A DNA stretch of 64,000 bases from Armatimonadota bacterium (GCA_026392115.1 JAPLCQ010000125.1:55150-119149), one strand, 5' to 3'; positions 18,161 to 28,462 are shown, numbered from the stretch's first letter. Made by a program: numbers and translations. The notes: generated by a model from the letters alone, not told the origin.

Positions 18161-18826
18161 ATGTCGCCTATGGACACCACAGCCTTCGGCGCACAGCCGG
18201 CAACGCGCGTTTGGCGCTCGCCCGGCCTGAAGCGGGTTGCGGATATCCTCGCCTCCGGCATCGCGCTGGTCGTCCTGAGCGCGCCCATGGCGATCGTCGC
18301 GCTGTTGGTGCGGGCCAAGCTGGGTTCGCCCGTGCTCTTCCGGCAGCAGCGGCCCGGCCTGGGCGGCAGGCCTTTCGGCATGGCCAAGTTCCGAACCATG
18401 ACCGACTCCCGCGGCCCCGACGGCGCCCTGTTGCCCGACGACCAGCGCCTGACGGCCTTCGGTCGGCGCCTCCGCGCCCTGAGCCTCGATGAGTTGCCGG
18501 AGCTATGGAACGTGCTGCGCGGCGACATGAGCCTCGTGGGTCCGCGCCCGCTGCTGATGAAGTACCTGCCTCTCTACAGTCCCGAGCAGTCCCGCCGCCA
18601 CGAGGTGCGCCCCGGTATCACCGGATGGGCGCAGGTCCACGGCCGGAACGCGGTCGACTGGCCCCAGCGGCTCGCCATGGATACCTGGTACGTCGACCAC
18701 TGGACCCACGGCCTCGACGCCCTGATTCTCTTCCGCACCCTGGCCACCGTGGTCCGCCGCGAGGGGATCAGCGCGGTGGGGAGCGCCACGATGCCGGAGT
18801 TCACGGGCCAGGAGCGACCGTCGTGA
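18161..18826 (+). CDS. Sugar transferase, monotopic phosphoglycosyl transferase (PglC/WcaJ-type)
   Basis: KRVADILASGIALVVLSAPM, GMAKFRTMTDSRG, LSLDELPELWNVLRGDMSLVGPRPLLMKYLPLY, VRPGITGWAQVHGRN. Confidence 0.9.
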   Translation: MSPMDTTAFGAQPATRVWRSPGLKRVADILASGIALVVLSAPMAIVALLVRAKLGSPVLFRQQRPGLGGRPFGMAKFRTMTDSRGPDGALLPDDQRLTAFGRRLRALSLDELPELWNVLRGDMSLVGPRPLLMKYLPLYSPEQSRRHEVRPGITGWAQVHGRNAVDWPQRLAMDTWYVDHWTHGLDALILFRTLATVVRREGISAVGSATMPEFTGQERPS

Positions 18827-18838
18827 GGAGCGCCGGCT

Positions 18839-19744
18839 GTGCGTGAGCCCATCATCGTCTATGCGGCCAACCGGCGGCTGGGCCTCGATTGCCTCCGGGC
18901 CATGCTGGATGCCGGCGGGAAGCCCGCCGCATTGCTCGTGGCGGAAGGCGCCGCCGCCGACTGCTCCGACGAGATGCGGCGGCTCGTTCCGGATGTGCCG
19001 CGGCTGCGCGGGCAGGCCTTCCGAACCGAGGCTGGCCTCGCGATGCTGTGCGACCTGGCGCCTGACTGGATCGTCGGCGTGCATTTCCCGTACATCGTCC
19101 CGCCTGCCGCCCTGGCCATCGCGCGGACCGGGTTCCTGAACCTCCACCCGGCGCTCCTGCCCTACAACCGGGGTTGGCACACGCCCAGTTGGGCAATCCT
19201 CGACGGCACGCCCTACGGCGCCACGCTCCACTGGATGGACGAGGGGCTCGACACGGGGGACATCGCCATGCAGCGCCCGGTCGAGGTGCGGCCCGACGAC
19301 ACGGCCCATGGGCTCTACCAGCGGGAACTGGCCGCCGAGCTTGAGCTCTTTCGCGAGGCCCTTCCGCTGTTGCTGCGTGGCGTCCTGCCGCGAACCGCCC
19401 AGCCCGAGGGCGGAACGCTCCACCGTCGATCCGAACTGGCCGCCCTGCGCAGCCCGGATCCCGCCGCCCGGGTGAGAGCAGGCGAGTTCATGCGTCGCAT
19501 CCGCGCCCTGACCACCAACGCGGCCGCCGAGGCCGTGATCTACCCCGTCGAGGGCTGTGACCACGCCCTCCAGGCCGAGATCGTCACCTCCGGCCCCGCG
19601 CGGCAGGCCCCGCCCGACGCGCTCCCCGCCGATGCCGAACTGCCATGGCGGGACCTCGCCGACCTGCTCGTCGCCCCCGACGGGCTCGCCTGGACCGAGG
19701 CTGGACACTGGGTGCGGGCGCAAGGGCGCCTGTTCCGCCTGTAG
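18839..19744 (+). CDS. Formyltransferase-family protein (sugar N-formyltransferase-like)
   Basis: GTG start; FLNLHPALLPYNRGWHTPSWAILDGTPYGATLHWMDEGLDTGDIAMQRPVEV contains the N/H/D catalytic pattern. Confidence 0.85.
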   Translation: MREPIIVYAANRRLGLDCLRAMLDAGGKPAALLVAEGAAADCSDEMRRLVPDVPRLRGQAFRTEAGLAMLCDLAPDWIVGVHFPYIVPPAALAIARTGFLNLHPALLPYNRGWHTPSWAILDGTPYGATLHWMDEGLDTGDIAMQRPVEVRPDDTAHGLYQRELAAELELFREALPLLLRGVLPRTAQPEGGTLHRRSELAALRSPDPAARVRAGEFMRRIRALTTNAAAEAVIYPVEGCDHALQAEIVTSGPARQAPPDALPADAELPWRDLADLLVAPDGLAWTEAGHWVRAQGRLFRL

Positions 19745-19753
19745 ACGCGGCTG

Positions 19754-19782
19754 TCTTTCGACTTTCCCCTTTAGGCTTTCCA
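19754..19782 (-). repeat. Heptad-like AT-rich repeat, copy B
   Basis: Reverse complement reads GGAAAGCCTAAAGGGGAAAGTCGAAAGA; 9 nt after the formyltransferase stop. Confidence 0.6.
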
Positions 19783-19900
19783 CTACGATCCAACTGTCAG
19801 CCAAGCGTCGGCGTTTTGCTGACAGACAGGGTCGCGCGGCTGGCGCATACTGCGCCATCGGGCGCGCCGTAGTGCGTTTGAACTGGAGGGTAGACCCGGC

Positions 19901-21355
19901 ATGAGAGCCTTTGCGGTGATAGTGGTGGGCCTCGCGCTGATGTCCGCGGCGTTTGTGGCAGGAAGCCGGTACTCCGGCGCGAAGGGGGCCGGCACGACAG
20001 CCGGCGGCGAGCGCAAGCTCCTCTACTACACATGCCCCATGCACCCCCAGTACCGCTCCTCGCGACCGGGCGACGCCCCTTGTTGCGGTATGCGCCTTGA
20101 GCCCGTCTACAGCGACGGCTCGGGCAAACCCGCCGCACACCGGCAGACGTCCGTGATGTCTCCCGTGAGCGGGGCGCTCTATGTGAGCCCCGAGAAGCAG
20201 CAGATGATCGGCGTGAAGATCGGCCGTGTCGAGGTCGGCTCGGCTCCCAGGCTGGTCCGGCTCCCGGGCAGGGTTGCTGTCGACGAGTCTCGGGTCGTCC
20301 GCCTGGTCGCGGGCACCACCGGCCTTGTTCGCGAGCTGAAATCCATCACGTCGGGCACGATGGTGACCAAGGACCAGGTCCTGGCCACCTACTACAGCCG
20401 CGAGTTCCTGCCGGCGCAGCAGACCTACCTGCTGGCCCTCGGCGCACGGGACCCGGCGGGCCTGCCCATGGCCTACGTCGGTCCGAACGCGGAGAACCAG
20501 AAGGCCCGCGTCGAGTACGCCACCGACCAGCTGGAGGCGCTCGGGATGAGCCGGGCCCAGATCAAGAACATGGCCAAGACCCCCAAGCTGACGCGCGACA
20601 TTGAAATCCGATCGCCCGTCACCGGCCTCGTGCTGGAGCGCTCAATCTACCCGGACCAAAAGTTCGACCGTGGGGCCGACTTCTTCAAGATCGCCGACGT
20701 GAGCCAGATGTGGGTGCTGGCGGATGTCTTCGAGAACGAGCCGTGGTTCATCGGCCGCCAGATCCAGGCCACGATCCGCTACCAGGGCCGCGTCTACAAG
20801 GCCGCTTCCACCAGCGCGCTTCCGCAACTCGATACGGCGAGCCGGGCGATTCGCATTCGACTGGACGTCTCGAACCATGACCTATCCTTGAGGCCCGGCG
20901 CCCTGGTCGATGTGGAGTGCATGATCAGGCTGCCGAAGGCCATCACGGTCCCAGTGGACGCCGTGGTGGACTCCGGCCTGCACCAGCGCGTCTTCGTCGC
21001 GCGCGGCGGCGGCTACTTTGAGGCGCGGACCGTCGAGACCGGTTGGCGCATGGCGGACCGCATCGCCATCAACAAGGGTCTCAAGCCGGGCGACAGGATC
21101 GTAACCGCCGGCAATTTCCTCCTCGACTCCGAGAGCCGCATGAAGGATGCTTCAGCAGGAACCGGCGCCGGCGCTCCCGCGCCCAAAGCCGCGGGGAAGT
21201 TGACGGACCCCGTCTGCGGCATGACGGTTGACCCTGACACCGCGGCCGGGCACGTTGTGCATGCCGGCGTCACCTACTACTTCTGCTCCAAGCGCTGCGA
21301 GGAGCAGTTCATGAAGGAGCCCTCGAAGTACACCGCCAAGTCCGCGCGAGGTTGA
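19901..21355 (+). CDS. CusB-like RND periplasmic adaptor with N-terminal heavy-metal-binding and C-terminal YHS domains
   Basis: YYTCPMHPQYRSSRPGDAPCCGMRLEPVY; SPVTGLVLERSIYPDQKFDRGADFFKIADVSQMWVLADVFE; DPVCGMTVDPDTAAGHVVHAGVTYYFCSKRCEEQF. Confidence 0.9.
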   Translation: MRAFAVIVVGLALMSAAFVAGSRYSGAKGAGTTAGGERKLLYYTCPMHPQYRSSRPGDAPCCGMRLEPVYSDGSGKPAAHRQTSVMSPVSGALYVSPEKQQMIGVKIGRVEVGSAPRLVRLPGRVAVDESRVVRLVAGTTGLVRELKSITSGTMVTKDQVLATYYSREFLPAQQTYLLALGARDPAGLPMAYVGPNAENQKARVEYATDQLEALGMSRAQIKNMAKTPKLTRDIEIRSPVTGLVLERSIYPDQKFDRGADFFKIADVSQMWVLADVFENEPWFIGRQIQATIRYQGRVYKAASTSALPQLDTASRAIRIRLDVSNHDLSLRPGALVDVECMIRLPKAITVPVDAVVDSGLHQRVFVARGGGYFEARTVETGWRMADRIAINKGLKPGDRIVTAGNFLLDSESRMKDASAGTGAGAPAPKAAGKLTDPVCGMTVDPDTAAGHVVHAGVTYYFCSKRCEEQFMKEPSKYTAKSARG

Positions 21356-21362
21356 CGCCGAA

Positions 21363-24300
21363 ATGATCAACAAGATCGTCGACTTCAGCGCGAACAACCG
21401 GTTCCTGATCTTCCTGCTCACCGCTGCCGCCTCGGTCGCCGGCTGGTGGTGCCTCAAGACGATGCCTCTGGACGCCATCCCGGACCTGAGCGAGACGCAG
21501 GTCATCATCTACTCCAAGTGGGATCGCAGCCCGGACGTCGTCGAGGATCAGGTCACGTACCCGATCGTGACCGCCATGCTCGGCGGCCCCCACGTCAAGA
21601 CGGTCCGCGGCCTGTCGGACTTCGGCTACTCCTACGTCTACGTGATCTTCGAGGAAGGCACCGACATGTACTGGGCTCGCTCGCGCGTGCTCGAGTACCT
21701 CTCCGCGGTGCAGCCCAAGCTTCCGCCGGACGTTCGCACGGAACTGGGCCCCGATGCCACCGGCCTTGGCTGGGTCTACCAGTACGCCCTTGTGGACACG
21801 ACCGGCAAGCACAGCCTCGCCGACCTGAGGTCGGTGCAGGACTGGTACCTCCGCTACCACATCAAGTCGGTGCCCGGTGTGTCGGAAGTGGCGCCCATCG
21901 GAGGGTTCGGCAAGCAGTACCAGGTGAATGTGGATCCCGCGCGCCTGCAGGCGTACGGCATCCCGATCAGCCGCGTCGTCGAGGCGGTGCGAGGCTCGAA
22001 CAGCGAGGCGGGCGGCCGCTTGCTGGAGTTCGGCGGCACCGAGTACATGGTGCGCGGCCGGGGCTATGCCCGATCAACGAAGGACATCGAGAACACGGTG
22101 CTGGTCGCCGGAGACGAAGGGCCGGCCGTTCGCATCCGCGATGTGGGCCAGGTCGTCATCGGTCCCGACCTGCGCCGCGGGGTCTCCGACCTGGACGGCA
22201 ACGGCGAGGCGGTATCCGGCATCGTCGTGATGCGCCAGGGCCAGAACGCCCTCGACGTGATCAAGCGGGTGAAGGCCAAGATCGCCGAGGTCTCGCCGGG
22301 CCTCCCCGCCGGCGTCAGCGTGGTACCCGTCTATGACAGGTCGGAGCTGATCGAGAAGGCGGTGGACAACCTGAAGTCCACTCTGGTCGAGACGGCGTTC
22401 ATTGTGATCCTGATCGTCTTCCTCTTCCTCTGGCACTTCCCAAGCGCCATCATTCCGGTCATCACCATCCCCATCGCGCTGCTGATCTCGTTCATCCCGT
22501 TCCGGCTCATGGGCCTCAGCGCGAACATCATGTCGCTGGGCGGTCTGGCCATCGCCGTGAGCGCGCTGGAGGATGCGGCCACCGTCGTCGTGGAGCAGAC
22601 GCACAAGAAGCTCGAACGCTGGCAGCGCGAAGGCCGCGTGGGCACGGCCCGCGACGTCATCATCGAGGCGGTGAAGGAGGTGGCCGGCCCCAGCTTCTAC
22701 GCCCTGCTGGTGATCGGCGTGGCGTTCCTGCCCGTCCTGACGCTGGAGGCGCAGGAGGGGCGGCTCTTCAAGCCGTTGGCTTATACCAAGACGCTTTCGA
22801 TGGTCATAGCCGCCATTCTGGCGATCACGCTGGACCCGGCCATCCGCCTCTCGTTCATGCGTATGACGCCCTTCATCTTCCGTCCGCGGTGGCTCTGTTG
22901 GACCGCCAACGCGGTGCTGGTGGGGCAGGTGCGCAGGGAAGAAGACCACCCGATCAGCCGGTTCCTGATGCGCCTGTACGAGCCCGTCGTCCACTGGTCG
23001 CTCCGGTGGAAGTGGCTCGTCTTCGCATCGGCCATCGCAGCCATGGCGGTGACGGCGCCGATCTGGAACAAGCTGGGCTCGGAGTTCATGCCGCCGCTGG
23101 ACGAGGGCACTCTCATGTACATGCCCTCCACCATGCCCGGCATCTCGCTGCCTGAGGCCCAGAGGGTGCTGCAGGTGACGGACCGGATCATCCGGCGCTT
23201 CCCGGAGGTCGAGCGCGTCATGGGGAAGGCCGGTCGCGCCGATACGGCCACCGACCCGGCGCCGCTCTCGATGCTGGAGACCGTCATCACCCTCAAGCCC
23301 ATGTCCGAGTGGCGGAAGGTTCCGACGTGGTACTCGGCATGGGCGCCGGAGTGGCTCAAGCCCCTCCTGCGCCACCTCACGCCGGACAACATCCCGCAGG
23401 AGCAGCTCGTCACCGAGATGAACGAGGCCCTGCAGCTTCCGGGCCTCTCCAACGCCTGGACCATGCCGATCAAGGGGCGGATCGACATGCTCTCCACCGG
23501 CATCCGAACGCCGGTCGGGCTCAAGGTGAAGGGGCCGGACACCGCGGGCATCGACCGGATCGGCGCCCAGTTGGAGCGCCTGCTCGGCCCCGTTCGCGGC
23601 TGCCGAAGCGTCTTCGCCGAGCGGCCCGGGTCCGGTTACTATCTGGACTTCGTCTGGCGTCGTGACGACCTTGCCCGGTACGGCCTCACCGTGGAGGAGG
23701 CGCAGGCTTCGGTCCAGAACGCCATCGGCGGCGAGAACGTGACGACCACGGTCGAGGGACGCGAGAGGTATCCGGTCAACGTCCGGTACATGCGCGACTT
23801 CAGGTCCGACATCGGCGCGTTGGCCCGTGTGCTGGTCGCGACGGGCGACGGCCGGAAGCAGGTTCCCATCGGCCAGTTGGCGGACATCAAGGTGGCCAGC
23901 GGACCTACGATGATCCGGGACGAGGACGGCATGCTCACGGGCTACGTCTATGTGGACGTGGCGGGCAGGGACCCGAGCAGCTACGTGACGGAGGCGGACA
24001 AGCTGGTGTGCTCCTCGGTTAAGCTGCCGCCCGGCTACTCGATCTCCTGGAGCGGCCAGTTCGAGGCCATGCAGCGTGTGGCCGCGCGCCTCTCCGTCGT
24101 CGTGCCGTTCACCTGCCTGCTTATCTTCCTGCTGATCTTCCTGAGCACGCGGTCCGTGACCAAGACGCTGATCGTCATGCTCGCCGTGCCGTTCTCCGCC
24201 ATCGGCGCCATGTGGATGCTCTACCTGCTCGGATACAACATGAGCGTCGGCGTCTGGGTCGGCCTCATCGCCCTGCTGGGGATCGACGCGGAGACCGGCG

Positions 24301-24641
24301 TCTTCATGCTGCTCTATCTCGATCTGGCGTATGAACGCGCGCAGGCGGCGGGGCGGCTTCGGTCACTGGCGGAGCTCCATACGGTGATCGTGGAAGGGGC
24401 CGTGAAGAGGCTCAGGCCCAAGTTCATGACCATGATCTCCTGCTTCGTCGGCCTCCTGCCGGTCATGTGGTCCACCGGGAGCGGCGCCGACGTGATGAAG
24501 CGGATCGCCGCGCCCGTGATCGGCGGCATCCTCACCTCGTTCCTCCTCGAACTCGTGGTCTACCCGGCCATCTACGAGGTATGGAAGTGGAACTTCGGCC
24601 TGAAGAGGCTTCGGGGAGCCCAGGAGGCCGCCGAGGGGTAG
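21363..24641 (+). CDS. CusA/CzcA-family heavy-metal RND efflux transporter
   Basis: 1092 aa; MINKIVDFSANNRFLIFLLT, DAIPDLSETQVIIYSKWDRSPDVVEDQVTYPI, GGLAIAVSALEDAATVVVE, GWVGLIALLGIDAETGVFMLLYLD-type region. Confidence 0.93.
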   Translation: MINKIVDFSANNRFLIFLLTAAASVAGWWCLKTMPLDAIPDLSETQVIIYSKWDRSPDVVEDQVTYPIVTAMLGGPHVKTVRGLSDFGYSYVYVIFEEGTDMYWARSRVLEYLSAVQPKLPPDVRTELGPDATGLGWVYQYALVDTTGKHSLADLRSVQDWYLRYHIKSVPGVSEVAPIGGFGKQYQVNVDPARLQAYGIPISRVVEAVRGSNSEAGGRLLEFGGTEYMVRGRGYARSTKDIENTVLVAGDEGPAVRIRDVGQVVIGPDLRRGVSDLDGNGEAVSGIVVMRQGQNALDVIKRVKAKIAEVSPGLPAGVSVVPVYDRSELIEKAVDNLKSTLVETAFIVILIVFLFLWHFPSAIIPVITIPIALLISFIPFRLMGLSANIMSLGGLAIAVSALEDAATVVVEQTHKKLERWQREGRVGTARDVIIEAVKEVAGPSFYALLVIGVAFLPVLTLEAQEGRLFKPLAYTKTLSMVIAAILAITLDPAIRLSFMRMTPFIFRPRWLCWTANAVLVGQVRREEDHPISRFLMRLYEPVVHWSLRWKWLVFASAIAAMAVTAPIWNKLGSEFMPPLDEGTLMYMPSTMPGISLPEAQRVLQVTDRIIRRFPEVERVMGKAGRADTATDPAPLSMLETVITLKPMSEWRKVPTWYSAWAPEWLKPLLRHLTPDNIPQEQLVTEMNEALQLPGLSNAWTMPIKGRIDMLSTGIRTPVGLKVKGPDTAGIDRIGAQLERLLGPVRGCRSVFAERPGSGYYLDFVWRRDDLARYGLTVEEAQASVQNAIGGENVTTTVEGRERYPVNVRYMRDFRSDIGALARVLVATGDGRKQVPIGQLADIKVASGPTMIRDEDGMLTGYVYVDVAGRDPSSYVTEADKLVCSSVKLPPGYSISWSGQFEAMQRVAARLSVVVPFTCLLIFLLIFLSTRSVTKTLIVMLAVPFSAIGAMWMLYLLGYNMSVGVWVGLIALLGIDAETGVFMLLYLDLAYERAQAAGRLRSLAELHTVIVEGAVKRLRPKFMTMISCFVGLLPVMWSTGSGADVMKRIAAPVIGGILTSFLLELVVYPAIYEVWKWNFGLKRLRGAQEAAEG

Positions 24642-24645
24642 GCCG

Positions 24646-26244
24646 TCAGCCGTCCGCCGCCGGATCGTGCGGCGGACGGGCCAGCGGCGCGTAGAGCAGG
24701 AACCGGCTGCCGCGCCCCGGCGTGCTCGTGACCTCCAGGCGGCCACCGACCATGTTCAGCCGGCCCCGAATGCTGAACAGGCCGGTGCCGAATCTTGGAT
24801 CCCGGCCCGCCTGTTCACCGTCCGGGTTGAAACCCGCTCCGCTGTCGGAGACCACCACCTCGAGCATGTCGCCCGCCGCTCTCCTCGTTCGGACGTACGC
24901 CCTCTTGACGTTGGCGTGCTTCACCACGTTCAGGAGCAGCTCGCGGACGGATCGGAAGATCAGCGCCCGCACGTCGGGCTCCAGCGTGTCGGCCGAGGCG
25001 TCCAGTCGAAGCCGAACCTCCAGCCTGTGGTTCTCACGCATCCAGTGGCTCAACCACTCCAGCGCGGCGCCCAGGCCGTCCTCGGCCAGAACCGGCGGGC
25101 TGAGCTCGTGGCTAAGGTCGCGAGTGACCCGTATGCACTGCTCCAGCAGCCTGTCCACCGCCCAGAGGCTGGCCTGAAGCGGGTTCTCGGAATCCGGGCA
25201 CTCGGGGGCGTCCAACCGAAGCCTGGCGGCGAACAGGAACTGCTGCAGGTCGTCGTGCAGGATCGTCGATATTCGAAGGCACTCGCGCTCCTCGGAGTGG
25301 GTCAGCTCGGCCGCCAGGGCTCGCAACTGTGCCGTCCGCTCTGCCACGCGGCGCTCCAGGCCCTCATTGGTTGCCTGCAGCTCCGCGTGGGCCGTCCTGA
25401 GCCGCTCGGCCGCGATCTGTAGCTCGTCGTTCGCCTGGGCCAGCGCCACCTCGGTTCGCTTCCTGTCGCAGACGTCCATGTTGAGGCCGACCATCTGCAC
25501 CGCCTTGCCCTCGGTGTCGCACAGCACGTCCGCCCAGCCCGCGATCCAGTGCACGCTGCCGTCGGGCCAGACGATCCGAAACTCCGTCGGCCGGCAGTGC
25601 CCCTCGGCGAGCGCAACCAGCAGGTGCCGCTCCAGCGCCTCGACATCGTCGGGGTGGATTCGGTCTCTGAAGCCCTCGACGTCGGCAGGGAGGCCGCCCG
25701 GCTGCACACCATAGACGGATTCGAACTCAGCGGTGCACGTGAACTGGCCGGTGCGGGTGTCCCAGACGAACGTCCCCGCCTGACTGGCGCGATGGGCGCG
25801 CTTGAGTTGGTCGAGCTTCATCTCGCCGTAGATGCGCTCCACCACGGCGGGCAGCTGGTCGAGCAGGCGGGCGCCCTTGGTGAGGTAGTCCCGCGCGCCC
25901 AGCTTCATCATGGCGACGGCCACCTCTTCGCTGCCCTGGCCGGTGATCACCACGAACGGGCGCCGCGAACCCACGGGCCCAAGGCCCGCCATCAAGTCTT
26001 CGGCGGTCATGTCGGGCAACGAGTAGTCAAGCAGGAGGAGGGCGTCCGGAAGCGACCGCGCGCGGCGGAGCGCTTCCTCTCCGGACGACGCGGTATGGAC
26101 TTCCCATCCGTTCCGCGCCATCAGCCGCTCGATCAGATGGATGGTGACGGGATCGTCTTCGACGATGAGCGCCTGGCGGTACGGCGCATGCGGCGGCTTC
26201 CCGCCGGGCATCGTTTCGCCGCCGCCGCCCTGGGTTCCGGGCAT
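24646..26244 (-). CDS. Hybrid sensor histidine kinase REC-PAS-HisKA_3-HATPase
   Basis: LLLLDYSLPDM receiver Asp, PAS FRDRIHPDDVEAL..FRIVWPDGSVHWIAG, ILHDDLQQFLFAARL, GTGLFSIRGRLNMVGGRLEVTSTPGRGSRF. Start at 26244 abuts stop of upstream gene (TAGCATG). Confidence 0.88.
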   Translation of the reverse strand: MPGTQGGGGETMPGGKPPHAPYRQALIVEDDPVTIHLIERLMARNGWEVHTASSGEEALRRARSLPDALLLLDYSLPDMTAEDLMAGLGPVGSRRPFVVITGQGSEEVAVAMMKLGARDYLTKGARLLDQLPAVVERIYGEMKLDQLKRAHRASQAGTFVWDTRTGQFTCTAEFESVYGVQPGGLPADVEGFRDRIHPDDVEALERHLLVALAEGHCRPTEFRIVWPDGSVHWIAGWADVLCDTEGKAVQMVGLNMDVCDRKRTEVALAQANDELQIAAERLRTAHAELQATNEGLERRVAERTAQLRALAAELTHSEERECLRISTILHDDLQQFLFAARLRLDAPECPDSENPLQASLWAVDRLLEQCIRVTRDLSHELSPPVLAEDGLGAALEWLSHWMRENHRLEVRLRLDASADTLEPDVRALIFRSVRELLLNVVKHANVKRAYVRTRRAAGDMLEVVVSDSGAGFNPDGEQAGRDPRFGTGLFSIRGRLNMVGGRLEVTSTPGRGSRFLLYAPLARPPHDPAADG

Positions 26245-26245
26245 G

Positions 26246-26722
26246 CTAAGCGCGTCCCTGAAGGACCGTGCCGCCGCGGGGGGCGGCGATCCTGGGCACA
26301 TCGACCGCCGAAAGGAGCAGGCCGAGCTGCCGGATCGCGTGGACAAAGCCGTGGTACTCAACCGGCTTCGTGATGTAGTGGCTGCATCCCAGTTCGCGGC
26401 ACTGCGCCACGTCCTGCGGGTCGTCTGAGGTCGTCACCACGATGACCGGCATCTTCCGCGCCTCGGGCGCGGCCTTGAGCCGGCGCAGCACCTCGATGCC
26501 GTCGATCTTGGGCATACGTATATCCAGCAGCAGCAGGTAGCGTTGGTCGGGTTCCCGGTGGGCGCCGTCGCCATCCCCCAGCATGAAGTCAAGAATCTCC
26601 TGTCCGTCATGGAACCGGATGAACCTGTTGGTCAGCCCGGTGCGGCGGAGGTTGCGGTCGATCAGGTCTGCCTGGCCGTCATCATCCTCGGCTATCAGTA
26701 TGGTAACGTCGGTGTCTACCAT
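26246..26722 (-). CDS. Response regulator, Rcp1-like stand-alone receiver
   Basis: ILIAEDDDGQADLIDRNLRRTG, LLLLDIRMPKIDGIEVLRRLK, VVTTSDDPQDV, YITKPVEY. Confidence 0.92.
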   Translation of the reverse strand: MVDTDVTILIAEDDDGQADLIDRNLRRTGLTNRFIRFHDGQEILDFMLGDGDGAHREPDQRYLLLLDIRMPKIDGIEVLRRLKAAPEARKMPVIVVTTSDDPQDVAQCRELGCSHYITKPVEYHGFVHAIRQLGLLLSAVDVPRIAAPRGGTVLQGRA

Positions 26723-26765
26723 ATCGGCGCCTCACTTACAGGCATGGTATTCGCGCGTCTTGCGC

Positions 26766-28460
26766 TCAAGAGATCGGCACCGACACGGATAACCGGGTGC
26801 CCCGGCCCACTCGCGAAGTGATCCACGCACGTCCCTGATGGCGGCCGATAATCGTCCGTGTGATGCTCAGGCCCAGTCCCTCACCCTCGTCGGCGCGCGG
26901 GTTCAGGCGATGGTACAACTCGAACACCCGGTCCTGGTGCTCGGCGGCGATGCCGATGCCGTTGTCCTCGACGGTGTAGACGGCCTCGCCGTCGACGACC
27001 TCGCCGGAGACGACGATCACTCCCGGACGCGCGGGGTCGAGGTACTTCAGGGCGTTGTCCATCAGATGGACGAAGACCTGGCGAATCATGGAGGCGTCGC
27101 CGACGCACGGCGGGAGGTCTTGAACGTGGATGGCCGCCCCCAGCTTGCGGGCCTGGCTCTCGAACCCCTCGGCGACCTCGACGGCGATGCCGGCCACGTC
27201 CAGCGGCTCCAGTTGCATGGCGGCGCGCCCCAGGCGGGAGATGGTCAGCAGGCCGCGAATGAGGCGGTCCATGGCCGCTACGCTGCTCTGCACATGGCGC
27301 AGCGATTCCGGGATGTCGTTCAGGACGATCTGCGATATCCGGTCCTTGCCGGTCAGTCGATATCCCTCGTAGGTCAGCGCGGACGAGAGATCGTCCACCG
27401 ACATCTGAAGCTCGTGGCTGAACCCCTGCACGTTCATGAGCGGGGACCGCAGGTCGTGCGAGGCCACGTGGATGACCTGCGCCAGTTCGCAGTTCCGCCG
27501 GTCCAACTCGGCGTTGAGCCGCCTCGCCTCGTCCTCCGCCTGTTTCCTGGCGGAGATGTCCTCCACCACGAACACGAAGTACCGCGGTTTGCCCTCAGGA
27601 GAGCGGACCAGCGACGTGGTGCGGTTGGCCCAGACGATCGACTGGTCCGGTCGCACGTAGCGCTGCTCGATGCTGTAGGTCTGGACCTCATCTGCGAGCA
27701 GACGACTCAGGAGGCGGCTGTCGGCTCCCCGGTCTTCCGGGTGACAGAGATCCTCGACCGTGCGCTCCTTGAGCTCCGCCCGGCTGTAGCCGAGGATGTC
27801 GCAGAGCCGCTGATTGACGCGGAGCCACCGGCGATCGAGCGATACCTCCGCCATCCCGACCGCCGCCTGCTCGAACGTGCCGCGAAGCCGATCCTCGCTC
27901 TCTCGAATCCGGTCGGCGTCGCGCCGCGTCTGGAACACGTCCGATGCGAGGTTCGCCAGGCACACGACGGCGTCGACATCGACCGCCGCGTAATCGGTGG
28001 GCTTGTTCCCGACACCCATCAGCGCCACGACTCTGCCCGAGCGCAGGACCGGCGCCACCAACTCGCGCACAACCGGCGTATGCCACTCGGGCAGTCCCTT
28101 GCGATGGGGCAGCCCCGCATAGTCGTTGTGGATCACCGGCTCGCGAACCGTCAGCGCGTCACCCCATACGCCGGCGTCCGATGTCGGCAAGTGGGCGCCC
28201 GCGTTCGGCGTCTTGCACATACCTCCGGCGGTCTGCGTGGACCACGCCTGCAGCGTCAGGCTCTGCTCGCCGTCATCGACGAAGTGGAAGAAGCCGATGC
28301 CGCTGCCCGTGAGCGCCTCCGCCTCGTCGATGGCGACCACAATCGCCTCCTCCAGCGAATGGGTCGCGGCGAACTCCAGAACGCGGAGCTTCGCCCGCAA
28401 GAGCGCATCCGATGGCCGCGCTCCGGCTTCGTGCTGATCTGCGCTGCTGTTCGGCGCCAT
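26766..28460 (-). CDS. GAF-PAS sensor histidine kinase
   Basis: GAF: GSGIGFFHFVDDGEQSLTLQAWSTQT; PAS: ILGYSRAELKERTVEDLCHPEDR; VIHVASHDLRSPLMNVQGFSHEL H-box; NALKYL, VEDNGIGIAAEHQDRVFELYHRL, GEGLGLSITRTII. Confidence 0.92.
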   Translation of the reverse strand: MAPNSSADQHEAGARPSDALLRAKLRVLEFAATHSLEEAIVVAIDEAEALTGSGIGFFHFVDDGEQSLTLQAWSTQTAGGMCKTPNAGAHLPTSDAGVWGDALTVREPVIHNDYAGLPHRKGLPEWHTPVVRELVAPVLRSGRVVALMGVGNKPTDYAAVDVDAVVCLANLASDVFQTRRDADRIRESEDRLRGTFEQAAVGMAEVSLDRRWLRVNQRLCDILGYSRAELKERTVEDLCHPEDRGADSRLLSRLLADEVQTYSIEQRYVRPDQSIVWANRTTSLVRSPEGKPRYFVFVVEDISARKQAEDEARRLNAELDRRNCELAQVIHVASHDLRSPLMNVQGFSHELQMSVDDLSSALTYEGYRLTGKDRISQIVLNDIPESLRHVQSSVAAMDRLIRGLLTISRLGRAAMQLEPLDVAGIAVEVAEGFESQARKLGAAIHVQDLPPCVGDASMIRQVFVHLMDNALKYLDPARPGVIVVSGEVVDGEAVYTVEDNGIGIAAEHQDRVFELYHRLNPRADEGEGLGLSITRTIIGRHQGRAWITSRVGRGTRLSVSVPIS

Positions 28461-28462
28461 GC

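Noticed and set aside
18503-20140. 545-aa reverse ORF
   Set aside because: Shadow of PGT, formyltransferase and CusB genes.
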